From positions 310,001 through 374,000 of the forward strand of contig CP092441.1 in NCBI GenBank assembly GCA_030067835.1: a stretch of 64,000 nucleotides of DNA, written 5' to 3'. The translations under genes and the position numbers were made by a program. Below the pieces are notes generated by a model. It did not search any database. It saw nothing but the letters and a program-made list of their open reading frames with translations, and was not told the origin of the DNA. This stretch comes from Chakrabartyella piscis (lineage in GTDB: Bacteria > Bacillota > Clostridia > Lachnospirales > Anaerotignaceae). Positions 1 to 8,365 of this stretch are shown one piece after another (within the stretch, counting starts at the first letter, position 1; the number at the start of each line of letters is the position of its first letter).

Positions 1-2
1 TT

Positions 3-1214
3 GGCTTTGACATCGATCCCACCAAAAAAGTCCATAATATGGCAGTCAGTGAGAAACAAACTTTGGAAATCATCAAAGTCTTGTACTATGGAGCAAAAAT
101 CATCATTTTGGATGAACCAACAGCTGTTTTGACGGTACAAGAAACCAAAAAATTGTTCGATGTATTGCGTCAAATGAAAGCAGATGGACATGCAGTCATC
201 ATCATCACACATAAGCTCAATGAGGTTTTGGAAATTTCAGATCGTGTTGCAATCCTGAGAAAAGGTGAGTACATCACCACAGTGGAAACAGCAGAAACAT
301 CAGAACAAGAATTGACGGAATTGATGGTTGGACGCAAAATTGATTTGAATATCGATAGACCAGAAGTGGAAAAATCATTGCCACTTTTGGAAATTCGTAA
401 TTTGCAAATTCAAAATGACGAAGGAGCAATTGCAATCGATAAAGTCAACTTCTACATTCGTGGTGGTGAAATCTTGGGTGTTGCTGGCATCGCTGGTTGT
501 GGTCAAAAGGAATTGTGTGAAGCCATTGCTGGACTTAGACCCATTATTGATGGTCAGATGATCCACAAAGGGGATAATATCGTTGGTTTGACTCCAAAAG
601 AAATTATTGCAAAAGGGATTTCCATGAGTTTCATTCCAGAAGATCGTTTGGGTATGGGGCTTGCTCCTTCGTTGTCCATTACCGACAATATGATTTTGAA
701 AAACTATGGAGATACCAAAGGGATTTTGGTGGATCGTAAAATTGGACGTAGAGATGCAGTGGAGGTCATTGAAAACCTCAATGTCATCACACCTTCTTCT
801 GAAACACCAGTGCGTCGTTTGTCTGGTGGTAATGTGCAGAAAATCCTTTTGGGTCGTGAAATCAAAGCAGCTCCAAACGTTTTGGTGACTGCATATCCTG
901 TGCGTGGTTTGGATATCAATTCCTCCTATGCAATTTACGATATCATCAACAAACAAAAACAAGCAGGTGTTGGCGTTTTGTTCGTTGGTGAAGATTTGGA
1001 TGTTATGATGGCACTTTGCGATAAGATTATGGTGCTTTGTCATGGGGAATTGATGGGTATTGTTCATGCACATAAAGTCACAAAAGAACAACTTGGTTTG
1101 ATGATGACAGGTGCTTTGAACCTGACAAATCGTTATGAAGATAAACCAGCAGGTATTGCAAAGGATACCTTGTTTGCACAACACATTGAAGATGATGGGA
1201 AGGTGATCAAATGA
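3..1214 (+). CDS. Nucleoside-type ABC transporter ATP-binding protein (5' end outside window)
   Basis: The reading frame is open from base 3, so the N-terminus, including the first Walker A, is missing. What remains is a double ATPase of the sugar/nucleoside importer type. The end of the first domain has a degenerate signature (MAVSEKQ), Walker B ILDEPT and switch THKLNE. The second domain has a P-loop-like GIAGCGQKE, signature LSGGNVQKILLGRE and a degenerate Walker B ending VRGLD. This two-domain architecture belongs to the RbsA/YufO (NupA) family, which energises import from the cytoplasmic face. The stop overlaps the following permease start by 4 bases (ATGA), so the three genes are one operon. 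A BMP-family lipoprotein would be expected upstream, outside the window. Nucleosides are the likely substrate, inferred from family and from the pseudouridine genes downstream. Confidence 0.9.
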   Translation, partial: GFDIDPTKKVHNMAVSEKQTLEIIKVLYYGAKIIILDEPTAVLTVQETKKLFDVLRQMKADGHAVIIITHKLNEVLEISDRVAILRKGEYITTVETAETSEQELTELMVGRKIDLNIDRPEVEKSLPLLEIRNLQIQNDEGAIAIDKVNFYIRGGEILGVAGIAGCGQKELCEAIAGLRPIIDGQMIHKGDNIVGLTPKEIIAKGISMSFIPEDRLGMGLAPSLSITDNMILKNYGDTKGILVDRKIGRRDAVEVIENLNVITPSSETPVRRLSGGNVQKILLGREIKAAPNVLVTAYPVRGLDINSSYAIYDIINKQKQAGVGVLFVGEDLDVMMALCDKIMVLCHGELMGIVHAHKVTKEQLGLMMTGALNLTNRYEDKPAGIAKDTLFAQHIEDDGKVIK

Positions 1215-2335
1215 AAAAACAAAGTTCTTTCCATATGGTAAAACGTGAAGGGGTTAAGTGGCAACAAATTGCCATGAGCTATCTGATTGCGATTGTAGTT
1301 GCCATTGCTTTGGGTGGCGTGTTGCTTTCTGTGCAAAATGTAAATCCTTTTGATTATTACAAAGATATGTTTAGTTTGGGTGTTGTAGGCAATAAATTTG
1401 CGTACAAACAAGTGGAAGCATTCATCAAATTGTTCACACCTTTGCTTTTGACATCTGTGGCGTTGTCCTTGGCATTCAAAATGCGTTTTTGGAACATTGG
1501 TGGTGAAGGTCAATTCATCATTGGTGCTTTGGGCGCTGGTTCTGTTGCCTATTTGTTGGGTGAAACCATGCCAACTGCTGTGGTATTGTTGTTGATGGCA
1601 TTGGTTGGTGCTGTTTTGGGTGGTTTGTATGGTGCTGTGGTTGCCATTTTGAAGGTGAAACATGGTACAAATGAAACTTTGCTCACTTTGATGATGAACT
1701 ACTTGGCATTGTATCTATTGAAATTCTTTGGAGAAACCAGTGGTGACTGGAACTTCTTCCTTGCAAAAGACTCCAATAGACCATTGTTTGCAACCTTCCC
1801 AGACAATGCAAAAATGATTACATTGCCAACACCATTTGGTAGTTTCTCTTTGAATCTTTCCTTGGTGATTGTAGTGCTTTTGTGCGTTGGCGTCTGGTGG
1901 TACTTGAAATACACCAAACAAGGGTATGAAATTTCTGTTGTTGGGGATAGCCCAAACAGTGCAAAATACGCAGGTATGAAGGTTTCCAAAATCGTCATTA
2001 GAACCATCTTCTTGTCTGCTGCTTTGATTGGTTTGGCTGGTGCCTTCTATGCATCTTCTGCTGGAACACTTTCCACATCCATGACAAATGACGTTGGTTG
2101 GACTGGTATCATTGTTGCTTGGCTTGCAAAACTGAACACAATTGGAATCATTGTCACCAGTTTGTTGATTACAGTATTGCAACATGGTTGTAGTGTGGCA
2201 AGTTCTTCCTATGCAACTGTGGATGCAAACTTTGCAGACTTGCTCCAAGGTATGATTTTGTTCTCTGTTTTGACAGCAGATTTCTTTACACGTTTCAAAT
2301 TGGTTCGCAATAGCAAACAGGAGGTGGCAAAATAA
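1211..2335 (+). CDS. Nucleoside-type ABC transporter permease (first of two)
   Basis: This is a 374-residue polytopic membrane protein of the branched-chain/sugar/nucleoside permease family (BPD_transp_2), like B. subtilis YufP or lactococcal NupB. An N-terminal membrane segment lies near residues 20-42, and the family-typical FWNIGGEGQFIIGALGAG stretch near residue 95 precedes a run of hydrophobic helices. The conserved cytoplasmic block YEISVVGDSPNSAKYAGM near residues 238-255 is the expected ATPase-coupling region. The start overlaps the ATPase gene by 4 bases and the stop overlaps the next permease by 1 base, so translation is probably coupled. It should form the membrane pore with its neighbour. 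Substrate is inferred, not shown. Confidence 0.9.
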   Translation: MKKQSSFHMVKREGVKWQQIAMSYLIAIVVAIALGGVLLSVQNVNPFDYYKDMFSLGVVGNKFAYKQVEAFIKLFTPLLLTSVALSLAFKMRFWNIGGEGQFIIGALGAGSVAYLLGETMPTAVVLLLMALVGAVLGGLYGAVVAILKVKHGTNETLLTLMMNYLALYLLKFFGETSGDWNFFLAKDSNRPLFATFPDNAKMITLPTPFGSFSLNLSLVIVVLLCVGVWWYLKYTKQGYEISVVGDSPNSAKYAGMKVSKIVIRTIFLSAALIGLAGAFYASSAGTLSTSMTNDVGWTGIIVAWLAKLNTIGIIVTSLLITVLQHGCSVASSSYATVDANFADLLQGMILFSVLTADFFTRFKLVRNSKQEVAK

Positions 2336-3327
2336 TGCAAGAATATGGTGTATTTACTCTATTTCTTTTTAGCATCGTGGTATATAATACTGTCCTTCTG
2401 TATGGTACTGTAGGTGAAATTCTCACAGAAAAAGCAGGTAGCTTGAACCTTGGGGTAGAAGGTACTATGGCTGTAGGTGCAATTTTTGGATACTTAGCAG
2501 GTGTTTCTACAAACAATTTATGGATTGGTCTTGTGGGTGCATTCATTGCTGGTGGACTTTGTGGATTGTTGTTTGCATTCTTGACTGTTTCCTTGCAAGC
2601 GAATCAAAATGTAACAGGTCTTACCATCACAACCTTTGGTTTGGGGTTGTATTTCTTCGTGGGTAAAGGTTTTGGTAGCAATTGGCCAGCACTGCAAAGT
2701 GCACCTGATGTGGTGGCAGCTTATGCAGCAGTTCCAATTCCAGTATTGTCTTCTTTGCCTATGGTTGGAAAAGCATTCTTCTCACATAGTGTGTTGGTAT
2801 ACTTGGGTGTTTTGATTGCTGTTGGCATTTGGTGGTACATGAAATATACCAAAACAGGTTTGAAATTGCGTGCTGTTGGTGAAAATCCTTCTGCTGCTGA
2901 CTCTGTTGGTATCAACATCAATTTGTACAAATACATTCATATCATCATTGGCTCTGGTATCATGGGTCTTGGTGGCTACTATATGGCATTGGTTATGGGT
3001 GGTTCCTTTGAAGGTTCCACATGTTGGATCAATGGTTATGGTTGGATTTCCATTGCTTTGGTTATCTTTGCAAATTGGAACCCTGTTATGGCAATTTTGG
3101 GCAGTTTGGTATTTGGTTTCTTCAATACCTTGCAAGTGTATAGCGGTTCACTTGCCAATTCCTTCCCAGAAAGCTTGGGTTGGTTGTCTGGTATTCCAGC
3201 GCAATTGTACCAAGCATTGCCTTTCTTAATCACAGCAATTGTGTTGATTGCTTCTTCCATCCGTCAAAAAGATGGTGAAGGTGGTCCAGCTGCTTTGGGT
3301 GTGAATTATTTCCGTGAAGAAAGATAA
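2335..3327 (+). CDS. Nucleoside-type ABC transporter permease (second of two)
   Basis: This 330-residue membrane protein belongs to the same permease family as its upstream neighbour and resembles YufQ/NupC. Features include the early motif LTEKAGSLNLGVEGTMAVGA (residues about 29-48) and the coupling block LKLRAVGENPSAADSVGI near residue 176, followed by further hydrophobic helices. The ATG shares one base with the previous stop (TAATG) and is preceded by AGGAGG. It is the last gene of the transporter operon. A 129-bp inverted-repeat element and a terminator follow. Pairing of two unequal permeases with one double ATPase is standard for BmpA-type nucleoside importers. Confidence 0.9.
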   Translation: MQEYGVFTLFLFSIVVYNTVLLYGTVGEILTEKAGSLNLGVEGTMAVGAIFGYLAGVSTNNLWIGLVGAFIAGGLCGLLFAFLTVSLQANQNVTGLTITTFGLGLYFFVGKGFGSNWPALQSAPDVVAAYAAVPIPVLSSLPMVGKAFFSHSVLVYLGVLIAVGIWWYMKYTKTGLKLRAVGENPSAADSVGININLYKYIHIIIGSGIMGLGGYYMALVMGGSFEGSTCWINGYGWISIALVIFANWNPVMAILGSLVFGFFNTLQVYSGSLANSFPESLGWLSGIPAQLYQALPFLITAIVLIASSIRQKDGEGGPAALGVNYFREER

Positions 3328-3340
3328 ATAGAAATAAAAA

Positions 3341-3469
3341 TCCCATTTAAAGATAAAAGGGCTTTTATATCTTGTAGGGTACGCATTGTATGCGTATCGA
3401 AAGTGGAATGCATACAATGCATTCCCGATATAATCAAGATACGTTAGGTCTCATTCAGTTTGATTGGGA
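3341..3469. repeat. MITE-like element, family A copy 1
   Basis: A 129-bp element begins TCCCATTTAAAG and ends TTTGATTGGGA, which are imperfect terminal inverted repeats. Inside are the AAGATAAAAGGGCTTTTATATCTT hairpin core (read as two arms), the palindromes ACGCATTGTATGCGT and GGAATGCATACAATGCATTCC-like arms, and the sub-terminal GGTCTC. Closely similar copies lie at 5819-5957, 29361-29480 and 59758-59895. No coding capacity. Confidence 0.85.
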
Positions 3470-3481
3470 CAAGTGAAATAG

Positions 3482-3513
3482 AGACATCAGATGAAAATTC
3501 TGGTGTCTTTTTT
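3482..3513 (+). terminator. Intrinsic terminator after the transporter operon
   Basis: AGACATCAG pairs with CTGGTGTCT around an 8-base loop, followed by a T run. It lies just past the MITE-like element and probably ends the transporter transcript, separating it from the psuK promoter. Confidence 0.75.
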
Positions 3514-3527
3514 GTATGTGGAATGAT

Positions 3528-3590
3528 GGATGAGCACTGTTCGCCCCTACAACATCCATGTTTTGTCATTCAGAATGCAGTGAAGAATCC
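3528..3590. repeat. Degenerate REP palindrome plus TGTCATTC-type repeat
   Basis: The stretch near 3528-3552 reads, on the minus strand, GTAGGGGCGAACAGTGCTCA, a decayed copy of the dispersed GTAGGGG palindrome. Immediately after it, 3563-3590 holds a short form of the TGTCATTCAGA...GAAGAATC repeat also seen at 37288, 40214, 47372, 52108 and 59666. Confidence 0.6.
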
Positions 3591-3692
3591 TTATCTTGGA
3601 CAGAAAATTCTTGGTGTAGATATCCATTTTGTCGAAAAATACCCCATAAAACAGGCATTTCTCACAAAAATATAAAGAAGTGTTGATAAAGG

Positions 3693-3721
3693 TTGACAAA
3701 TATAAAGAAAATGGATACACT
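3693..3721 (+). promoter_or_regulatory. Sigma-A type promoter for psuK-psuG
   Basis: TTGACA at 3693-3698 and TACACT at 3716-3721 are separated by 17 bases, about 50 bases before the psuK start. A second TTGATA lies just upstream of the -35 box. Confidence 0.7.
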
Positions 3722-3769
3722 AAATACGAGTTTAAATCATAAACATTTATAAAGATATGAGGTGATCCA

Positions 3770-4870
3770 TTGACACAAAGAGAGCAAGAAATATTCAAAA
3801 TCATTCAAGAATCGCCCTTAATTGAACAAAGCGAAATTGCCCAAAGACTGAACATCACACGTAGTTCTGTTGCGGTGCACATTGCAAACTTACAAAAAAA
3901 GGGATATGTCCTTGGTAGAGGATATTTGGTCAAAGAAGAAGAGTATGTTGTGGGTGTGGGTGCTGCCAATGTGGATGTCCATGGTAGAAGCAAACAGTCC
4001 ATTGTGTTACATGATTCCAACCCTGGGAATATGCATATTTCCGCTGGTGGCGTAACCAGAAATGTATGTGAAAACTTTGCACGTATGGGTGGTAATGTCA
4101 AATTGGTGACAGCCATTGGTGATGATGTATATGCAGAAAAAATCAAAGCAGAATGTAGTGCAGCAGGCATCGATATGAGCCAAAGTTTGGTGGTGGACAA
4201 CCATATGTCATCTACCTATATTTCCATTTTGGATGAAGGTGGCGATATGTATGTTGCCATGAGTGATATGTCTGTGTTACAAAAAATGAATATGGAATTC
4301 CTCAAAACCAAGTCTGGTTTGCTGAAACAAGCAAAAATCATCACTTGTGACAGTGGTTTGCCAGCAGAAGTTTTGGAGGGTGTTTTGAATATGTATGGGG
4401 ATACTGTCCCTGTGTTCATAGACCCTGTTTCTGGTGCATATGCAAAGAGATTGTTGCCCTATGTAGGCAAAGTCCATACGTTGAAACCAAATCTTTTGGA
4501 AACAGAAATTTTGGCAGAAATGGAAATCCATACAGAAGAAGACTTGCACAAAGCGGCAAAAATCCTCATTGAAAAAGGTGTGAAACGTGTCTTTGTCAGC
4601 TTGGGTAAAGATGGTGTGTTCTACATGGATCATACAGGTGTTACCATGAGGAGGAAATTGCAACCGTTGGAAGAAATGGCAAATGCTTCTGGTGGTGGCG
4701 ATGCCTTTATGGCAGGTGTTGTCTATTCCACAATGCAAGGTTTTGATGTGAAAGAAACCCTATACTTTGCTTTGGCAGCAGGATATGCAGCAGTGTCTGA
4801 CTATAGAACCATCAATCCATATATTGGCGTAGAATTGATTGAAACGATTTTAAAGGAGAAAAAACTATGA
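3770..4870 (+). CDS. psuK: Pseudouridine kinase with N-terminal winged helix
   Basis: A 366-residue PfkB-family kinase predicted to phosphorylate pseudouridine to its 5'-phosphate. Residues 1-55 form a MarR/LexA-like helix-turn-helix (EIAQRLNITRSSVAVHIANL), as in other PsuK/YeiC-type proteins. The sugar-kinase fold follows, with VGAANVDVHGRS near residue 64 and the C-terminal signature ASGGGDAFMAGV near residue 309, whose Asp is the predicted base. Translation starts at TTG, chosen because a GAGGTGAT ribosome site sits 5-8 bases upstream. The stop overlaps psuG by 4 bases, and this pairing makes the pseudouridine assignment strong. The HTH suggests it may also act as a regulator. Confidence 0.92.
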   Translation: MTQREQEIFKIIQESPLIEQSEIAQRLNITRSSVAVHIANLQKKGYVLGRGYLVKEEEYVVGVGAANVDVHGRSKQSIVLHDSNPGNMHISAGGVTRNVCENFARMGGNVKLVTAIGDDVYAEKIKAECSAAGIDMSQSLVVDNHMSSTYISILDEGGDMYVAMSDMSVLQKMNMEFLKTKSGLLKQAKIITCDSGLPAEVLEGVLNMYGDTVPVFIDPVSGAYAKRLLPYVGKVHTLKPNLLETEILAEMEIHTEEDLHKAAKILIEKGVKRVFVSLGKDGVFYMDHTGVTMRRKLQPLEEMANASGGGDAFMAGVVYSTMQGFDVKETLYFALAAGYAAVSDYRTINPYIGVELIETILKEKKL

Positions 4871-5787
4871 ACTTAGAAAAATATTTGGTAATTACAGATG
4901 AAATCAAAGAAGCATTGGCAAACAACACTCCAATCGTAGCATTGGAAAGTACCATTTTGAGCCATGGTATGCCATATCCACAAAACTTGGAATTTGCATA
5001 CAAAGTAGAAGAAATTGTACGTGGTGAAGGTGCAATTCCAGCAACTACAGCAATCATTGGTGGTCAACTCAAGGTTGGTTTGACCAAAGACGAATTGGAG
5101 CTTATGTGTAAAGCAGAAGACGTTGGCAAAGTCAGCAGAAGAGACGTTGCAACTTATGTAGCAACAGGCAAAGCGGGTGCAACCACTGTAGCAACTACAA
5201 TGATGTTGGCAGCAATGGCTGGTATCAAAATCTTTGCAACAGGCGGTATTGGTGGTGTGCATCGTGGTGCAGAAACCACAATGGATATCAGTGCAGATTT
5301 GCCAGAATTGGGTCAAACTCCAGTGGCAGTTGTAGGTGCTGGTGCAAAATCCTTGTTGGATATCGGTTTGACTTTGGAATATTTGGAAACATTGGGTGTA
5401 CCAGTTATTGGTGTGGATACAGATGATTTCCCAGCATTCTACTGTAGAGAAAGTGGCTTCAAAGTAGACTTCAATGCAAAAGACCCTGCTATCATTGCAA
5501 AAATTTTGAAAACCAAATGGGATCTTGGTCTGGGAGGTGGTGCTCTCATCGCAAACCCTATTCCAGAAGAATTTGCTTTGGATTACAATGAAATGGAAGT
5601 GGTTATTTTGCGTGCTTTGGAAATGGCAAAAGAACAAGGTATTCGTGGCAAAGACACAACACCATTCTTGTTGAAACACATCAAAGATATGACAGAAGGC
5701 GTTTCCTTTGCATCCAACTTGGAATTGGCATACAACAATGCACGTGTGGCATCCAGAATTTCTGTGGAATTGGCAAAATTGTCCTAA
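4867..5787 (+). CDS. psuG: Pseudouridine-5'-phosphate glycosidase
   Basis: A 306-residue protein that cleaves the C-C glycosidic bond of pseudouridine 5'-phosphate, giving uracil and ribose 5-phosphate. Family hallmarks are clear: VALESTILSHGMPYPQN near residue 24, GAIPATTAIIGG, the lysine-containing TGKAGATTVATTMMLA segment, and FATGGIGGVHRGAE near residue 125. Length matches the family (about 300). Its ATG overlaps the psuK stop, so the two form an operon. Together with the upstream nucleoside importer, this suggests scavenging of pseudouridine from RNA turnover. A MITE-like element follows directly, and I see no obvious terminator before it. Confidence 0.95.
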   Translation: MNLEKYLVITDEIKEALANNTPIVALESTILSHGMPYPQNLEFAYKVEEIVRGEGAIPATTAIIGGQLKVGLTKDELELMCKAEDVGKVSRRDVATYVATGKAGATTVATTMMLAAMAGIKIFATGGIGGVHRGAETTMDISADLPELGQTPVAVVGAGAKSLLDIGLTLEYLETLGVPVIGVDTDDFPAFYCRESGFKVDFNAKDPAIIAKILKTKWDLGLGGGALIANPIPEEFALDYNEMEVVILRALEMAKEQGIRGKDTTPFLLKHIKDMTEGVSFASNLELAYNNARVASRISVELAKLS

Positions 5788-5818
5788 GGCATTGTAACTG
5801 TGATATGTTTATATAATA

Positions 5819-5957
5819 TCCCAATTAAAGATAAAAGGGCTTTTATATCTTGTAGGGGGCGCATTGTATGCGTACCGAAAGTGGAATGCATACAATGCAT
5901 TCCCTACATAATTGAGATGTGTTCATGTATAATAGGTCTCATTCAGTTTAATTGGGA
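5819..5957. repeat. MITE-like element, family A copy 2
   Basis: A full-length 139-bp copy. Ends are TCCCAATTAAAG and TTTAATTGGGA (11 bp perfect inverted repeat). Internally it carries a GTAGGG...CCCTAC pair enclosing two palindromes centred on GCATTGTATGCG and ATGCATACAATGCAT, followed by GGTCTC. The rest of the psuG-DUF1576 gap (5958-6040) shows nothing I can name. Confidence 0.88.
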
Positions 5958-6040
5958 GTATAAAAAACAACCCCTGGTCATAAAACTGCTGCAAATTGGC
6001 TTTGTTTTGTGGTTGGGGGTATTTTCATAGGGTATTTGTA

Positions 6041-6070
6041 TTGACAGCTCTTCAAATATCCACGTATAAT
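6041..6070 (+). promoter_or_regulatory. Sigma-A type promoter for the DUF1576 gene
   Basis: TTGACA at 6041-6046 and a perfect TATAAT at 6065-6070 with an 18-base spacer, 54 bases before the start codon. Confidence 0.75.
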
Positions 6071-6123
6071 TGAAGAATTGGTAAGATTGTAATGGTAATA
6101 ATGATTAGAGTTCAGGAGGAAAC

Positions 6124-7374
6124 ATGTTAGAAAAAATCAAAGAAGCACCCATCAAGTCGTTTTTATACTATGTATCATTTTGTTTGTTGATATTTAGTTT
6201 GGTGACTGCAAACCCCATTGCCACAGTCAAAGGTCTTGGTCCTATTTTGCTTTCATCTTCCACCTTGATTACAGATTATATGGGTATTTCCAGTATGTCA
6301 TCTGCGTTTTTGAATGCAGCCATTGTATCGTTTTTCACGTTGTTTTTGTTTCACATTGCCAAAATCCAATACAACGGGACTTCCATTGCCTCCTTTTTCT
6401 TGATGGCAGGATTCTCTTTGTTTGGTAAGAATTTTTTGAATATCATACCTGTATTTTTGGGTGTGTATGTCTATGCACTTGTGAACAAAGATAGCTTTAG
6501 AAAGTATATCTATGCAGCACTTTTTGGGACTTCCATTGCACCCATTGTGTCAGAAGTCATCATCCATTTTTCAGGTAGAGGGATCACTTTGCAATCCATT
6601 ATTGTAGGCACCATCATTGGTGGTGTTTGTGGATTCTTGTTGCCTGCTTTGTCTGTGGAGTGTTTGCGTGTGCTTCAGGGGTTCAATTTGTATAACATCG
6701 GTTTTGCCACTGGTTTGATTGGTATTTTCTTCACTGCTGCCTTCAAATCCTTTGGTTTTGGTACAGAAATTCGTATGATTTGGACAACTGGTAGAAGTCC
6801 AATTTTGTGTGTGTTCCTATATGCACTGTTTTTGTCCTTCATTTTATTTGGGTATCTGCTCAATGACAAAAGCTTCCAAAACTATCCCATCATATTTAGA
6901 CATTCAGGGCGTGCTGTTGCAGATTTCACAGTGATGGATGGTTTTCCATTGACCCTCATCAATATGGGTGTGGTTTCCACATTTGCGCTTTCCTATTTGA
7001 TTGTTTTGAATGGAGATGTAAATGGTCCAACCATTGGCGCATTGTTTACAGTTGCTGGATTTGGAGCAATGGGTAAGCATCTTAAAAATATGTGTGCACC
7101 TATGTTTGGTGTCTTTTTCATGTCTATGTTGGCACATTGGTCTTTGAAAGATCCATCTGTACAATTGGCAGCACTGTTTTGTACAGGACTTGCACCTATC
7201 ACAGGTCAATATGGATTTGGATGGGGTATTGTGGCAGGTGCCATGCATTCGTTGATCGTTTTGAGCGTAACCACATTCCATGGTGGTTTGAATTTGTATA
7301 ACAATGGTTTTGCAGCAGGTTTGGTTGTAATGCTATTGATCCCTACCATTGAAAGCTTTATGAAAGATAATTGA
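6124..7374 (+). CDS. DUF1576 family polytopic membrane protein
   Basis: A 416-residue, very hydrophobic protein with about a dozen membrane segments. It shows an internal two-fold pattern: FNLYNIGFATGLIGIFF in the first half (near residue 187) and LNLYNNGFAAGLVVMLL at the end (near 391) are clearly repeats. The central HSGRAVADFTVMDGFPLT (residues 260-277) and the GPTIGALFTVAGFGAMGKH stretch fit the DUF1576 family as I know it. The function of that family is unknown to me; transport or channel activity is a guess from topology. AGGAGG lies 4 bases before the ATG. The next gene starts 10 bases after the stop, so they are co-transcribed. Confidence 0.8.
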   Translation: MLEKIKEAPIKSFLYYVSFCLLIFSLVTANPIATVKGLGPILLSSSTLITDYMGISSMSSAFLNAAIVSFFTLFLFHIAKIQYNGTSIASFFLMAGFSLFGKNFLNIIPVFLGVYVYALVNKDSFRKYIYAALFGTSIAPIVSEVIIHFSGRGITLQSIIVGTIIGGVCGFLLPALSVECLRVLQGFNLYNIGFATGLIGIFFTAAFKSFGFGTEIRMIWTTGRSPILCVFLYALFLSFILFGYLLNDKSFQNYPIIFRHSGRAVADFTVMDGFPLTLINMGVVSTFALSYLIVLNGDVNGPTIGALFTVAGFGAMGKHLKNMCAPMFGVFFMSMLAHWSLKDPSVQLAALFCTGLAPITGQYGFGWGIVAGAMHSLIVLSVTTFHGGLNLYNNGFAAGLVVMLLIPTIESFMKDN

Positions 7375-7384
7375 GGAGAATTGT

Positions 7385-7732
7385 ATGAAACATAATAAGA
7401 AAAAAATGCTAATTATTTTAGAAGAGTTGATGAAGCTGTTCATGAAATTGGGCGCCACCAATATTGCTGTGAACTTTGATATGGAAGAAGAGCAATGTAC
7501 CATTCGCATCAAAGGGAATTATGAAGGGAAAAGTGCCAGATACTTCCAAGAAATTGCCAAATGTTTGAACTGTGGTAGAAATGAAGAAGTGGAAGAATGT
7601 TATTGGTCCATTTCAGGTTCTTCAGAAATCAACCAAGATTCCGAGTTGTATATTGTAGGTTCTATGTTGGATCAATGCACCTTGAATTTCAGTGAAACAG
7701 AATTGGAAATTGTAGGGTATCGTAAATTGTAA
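7385..7732 (+). CDS. Small cytosolic protein of unknown function, partner of the DUF1576 gene
   Basis: A 115-residue acidic protein without signal or membrane segment. It opens with an amphipathic helix (LIILEELMKLFMKLGATNI), then alternates short predicted beta strands, with a CLNCGR motif near residue 60 and further cysteines that could be redox or metal ligands. I do not recognise a family. It follows the DUF1576 gene by 10 bases, with a GAGGAG ribosome site overlapping the previous stop, and is followed by a terminator. An accessory or regulatory role for the membrane protein is only an inference from this arrangement. Confidence 0.7.
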   Translation: MKHNKKKMLIILEELMKLFMKLGATNIAVNFDMEEEQCTIRIKGNYEGKSARYFQEIAKCLNCGRNEEVEECYWSISGSSEINQDSELYIVGSMLDQCTLNFSETELEIVGYRKL

Positions 7733-7743
7733 GTGTGTGAAGG

Positions 7744-7771
7744 AAGCAGCTTCTTTGGAGGCTGCTTTTTT
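7744..7771 (+). terminator. Intrinsic terminator of the DUF1576 operon
   Basis: AAGCAGC (7744-7750) pairs with GCTGCTT (7761-7767), followed by a T run. Confidence 0.8.
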
Positions 7772-7809
7772 GTATTTCAATGCAAGATAAAGGGGTTTAC
7801 TAATATAGA

Positions 7810-7883
7810 GTAGGGGTCGATGCCCTCATCGACCCAATGGATGGCACTTCTTATTTGCAGGCAGATATGGAATCTGCCCCTAC
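7810..7883. repeat. Two REP-like palindromes in opposite orientation
   Basis: Copy at 7810-7836: GTAGGGGTCGATG, short loop, CATCGACCC. Copy at 7859-7883, inverted: GGCAGAT...ATCTGCCCCTAC. Just upstream, near 7781, is CAAGATAAAGGGG, like the ends of family B elements. Confidence 0.75.
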
Positions 7884-7924
7884 ATCATATCCCGTTCAGT
7901 ATCATTGTAATTTTTATATGTACG

Positions 7925-8365
7925 CTATTTTGTAGCAGTATGGCTTTGGTATTTATCATGTAATAACAATGCAACACTTTGGATATCCACCTGATGGAGT
8001 GCTGGATACAACTGGACAACTTCCTCAAAGGAAATGGAAGCAACCAATTCTGCAAAGGATAAAGTGCTCTTTTGTTGGCAATAGGTTAAAACCCAAGCAG
8101 CCCAATATTCAGGGCTTTTGTCCAAGAAGAAAGTAGGTGGTGTTTCTTCCAAACGTCCAAAGGATTTGAAAATCACATCCCTTGCAAGTTGAATACCAGA
8201 TAGAATTGTATTGGAGTTTCCAATCTCAAGCTCCAATTCCTTTGCAACACCAGAAGAAAGGAATAGACCAAAGAATGCATCAGAAGAAAACTGCAAATCA
8301 TAAACAGCATAATCCATCATAAGACCCATTTGTTCCATAATATGTTCCAATTGTTTGGTGTCCAT
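7925..8365 (-). CDS. Hypothetical protein (YWAAW motif)
   Basis: A 146-residue soluble protein of unknown function. I chose the internal ATG at 8365 because AAAGGGGGT sits 5-12 bases upstream; the longer frame to 8485 adds 40 residues of unlikely sequence. It is mostly helical, with a run SGIQLARDVIFKSFG and the segment SPEYWAAWVLTYCQQKS near residues 82-98 (YWAxW), followed by FEEVVQLYPALHQVDI. Proteins of this look occur in Lachnospiraceae near toxin-antitoxin genes, but I cannot name a family and no partner gene is adjacent. It stands alone and is convergent with the DUF1576 operon. Confidence 0.65.
   Translation of the reverse strand: MDTKQLEHIMEQMGLMMDYAVYDLQFSSDAFFGLFLSSGVAKELELEIGNSNTILSGIQLARDVIFKSFGRLEETPPTFFLDKSPEYWAAWVLTYCQQKSTLSFAELVASISFEEVVQLYPALHQVDIQSVALLLHDKYQSHTATK

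Noticed and set aside
3-1214. Degenerate first ABC signature (MAVSEKQ) as a sign of a broken ATPase
   Set aside because: Sugar/nucleoside double ATPases of this family commonly have a degenerate signature at this place.
5800-6030. 76-codon frame, and the similar 81-codon frame at 59628-59873
   Set aside because: Both are translations of the family A inverted-repeat element; the similarity reflects the repeat, not a gene.
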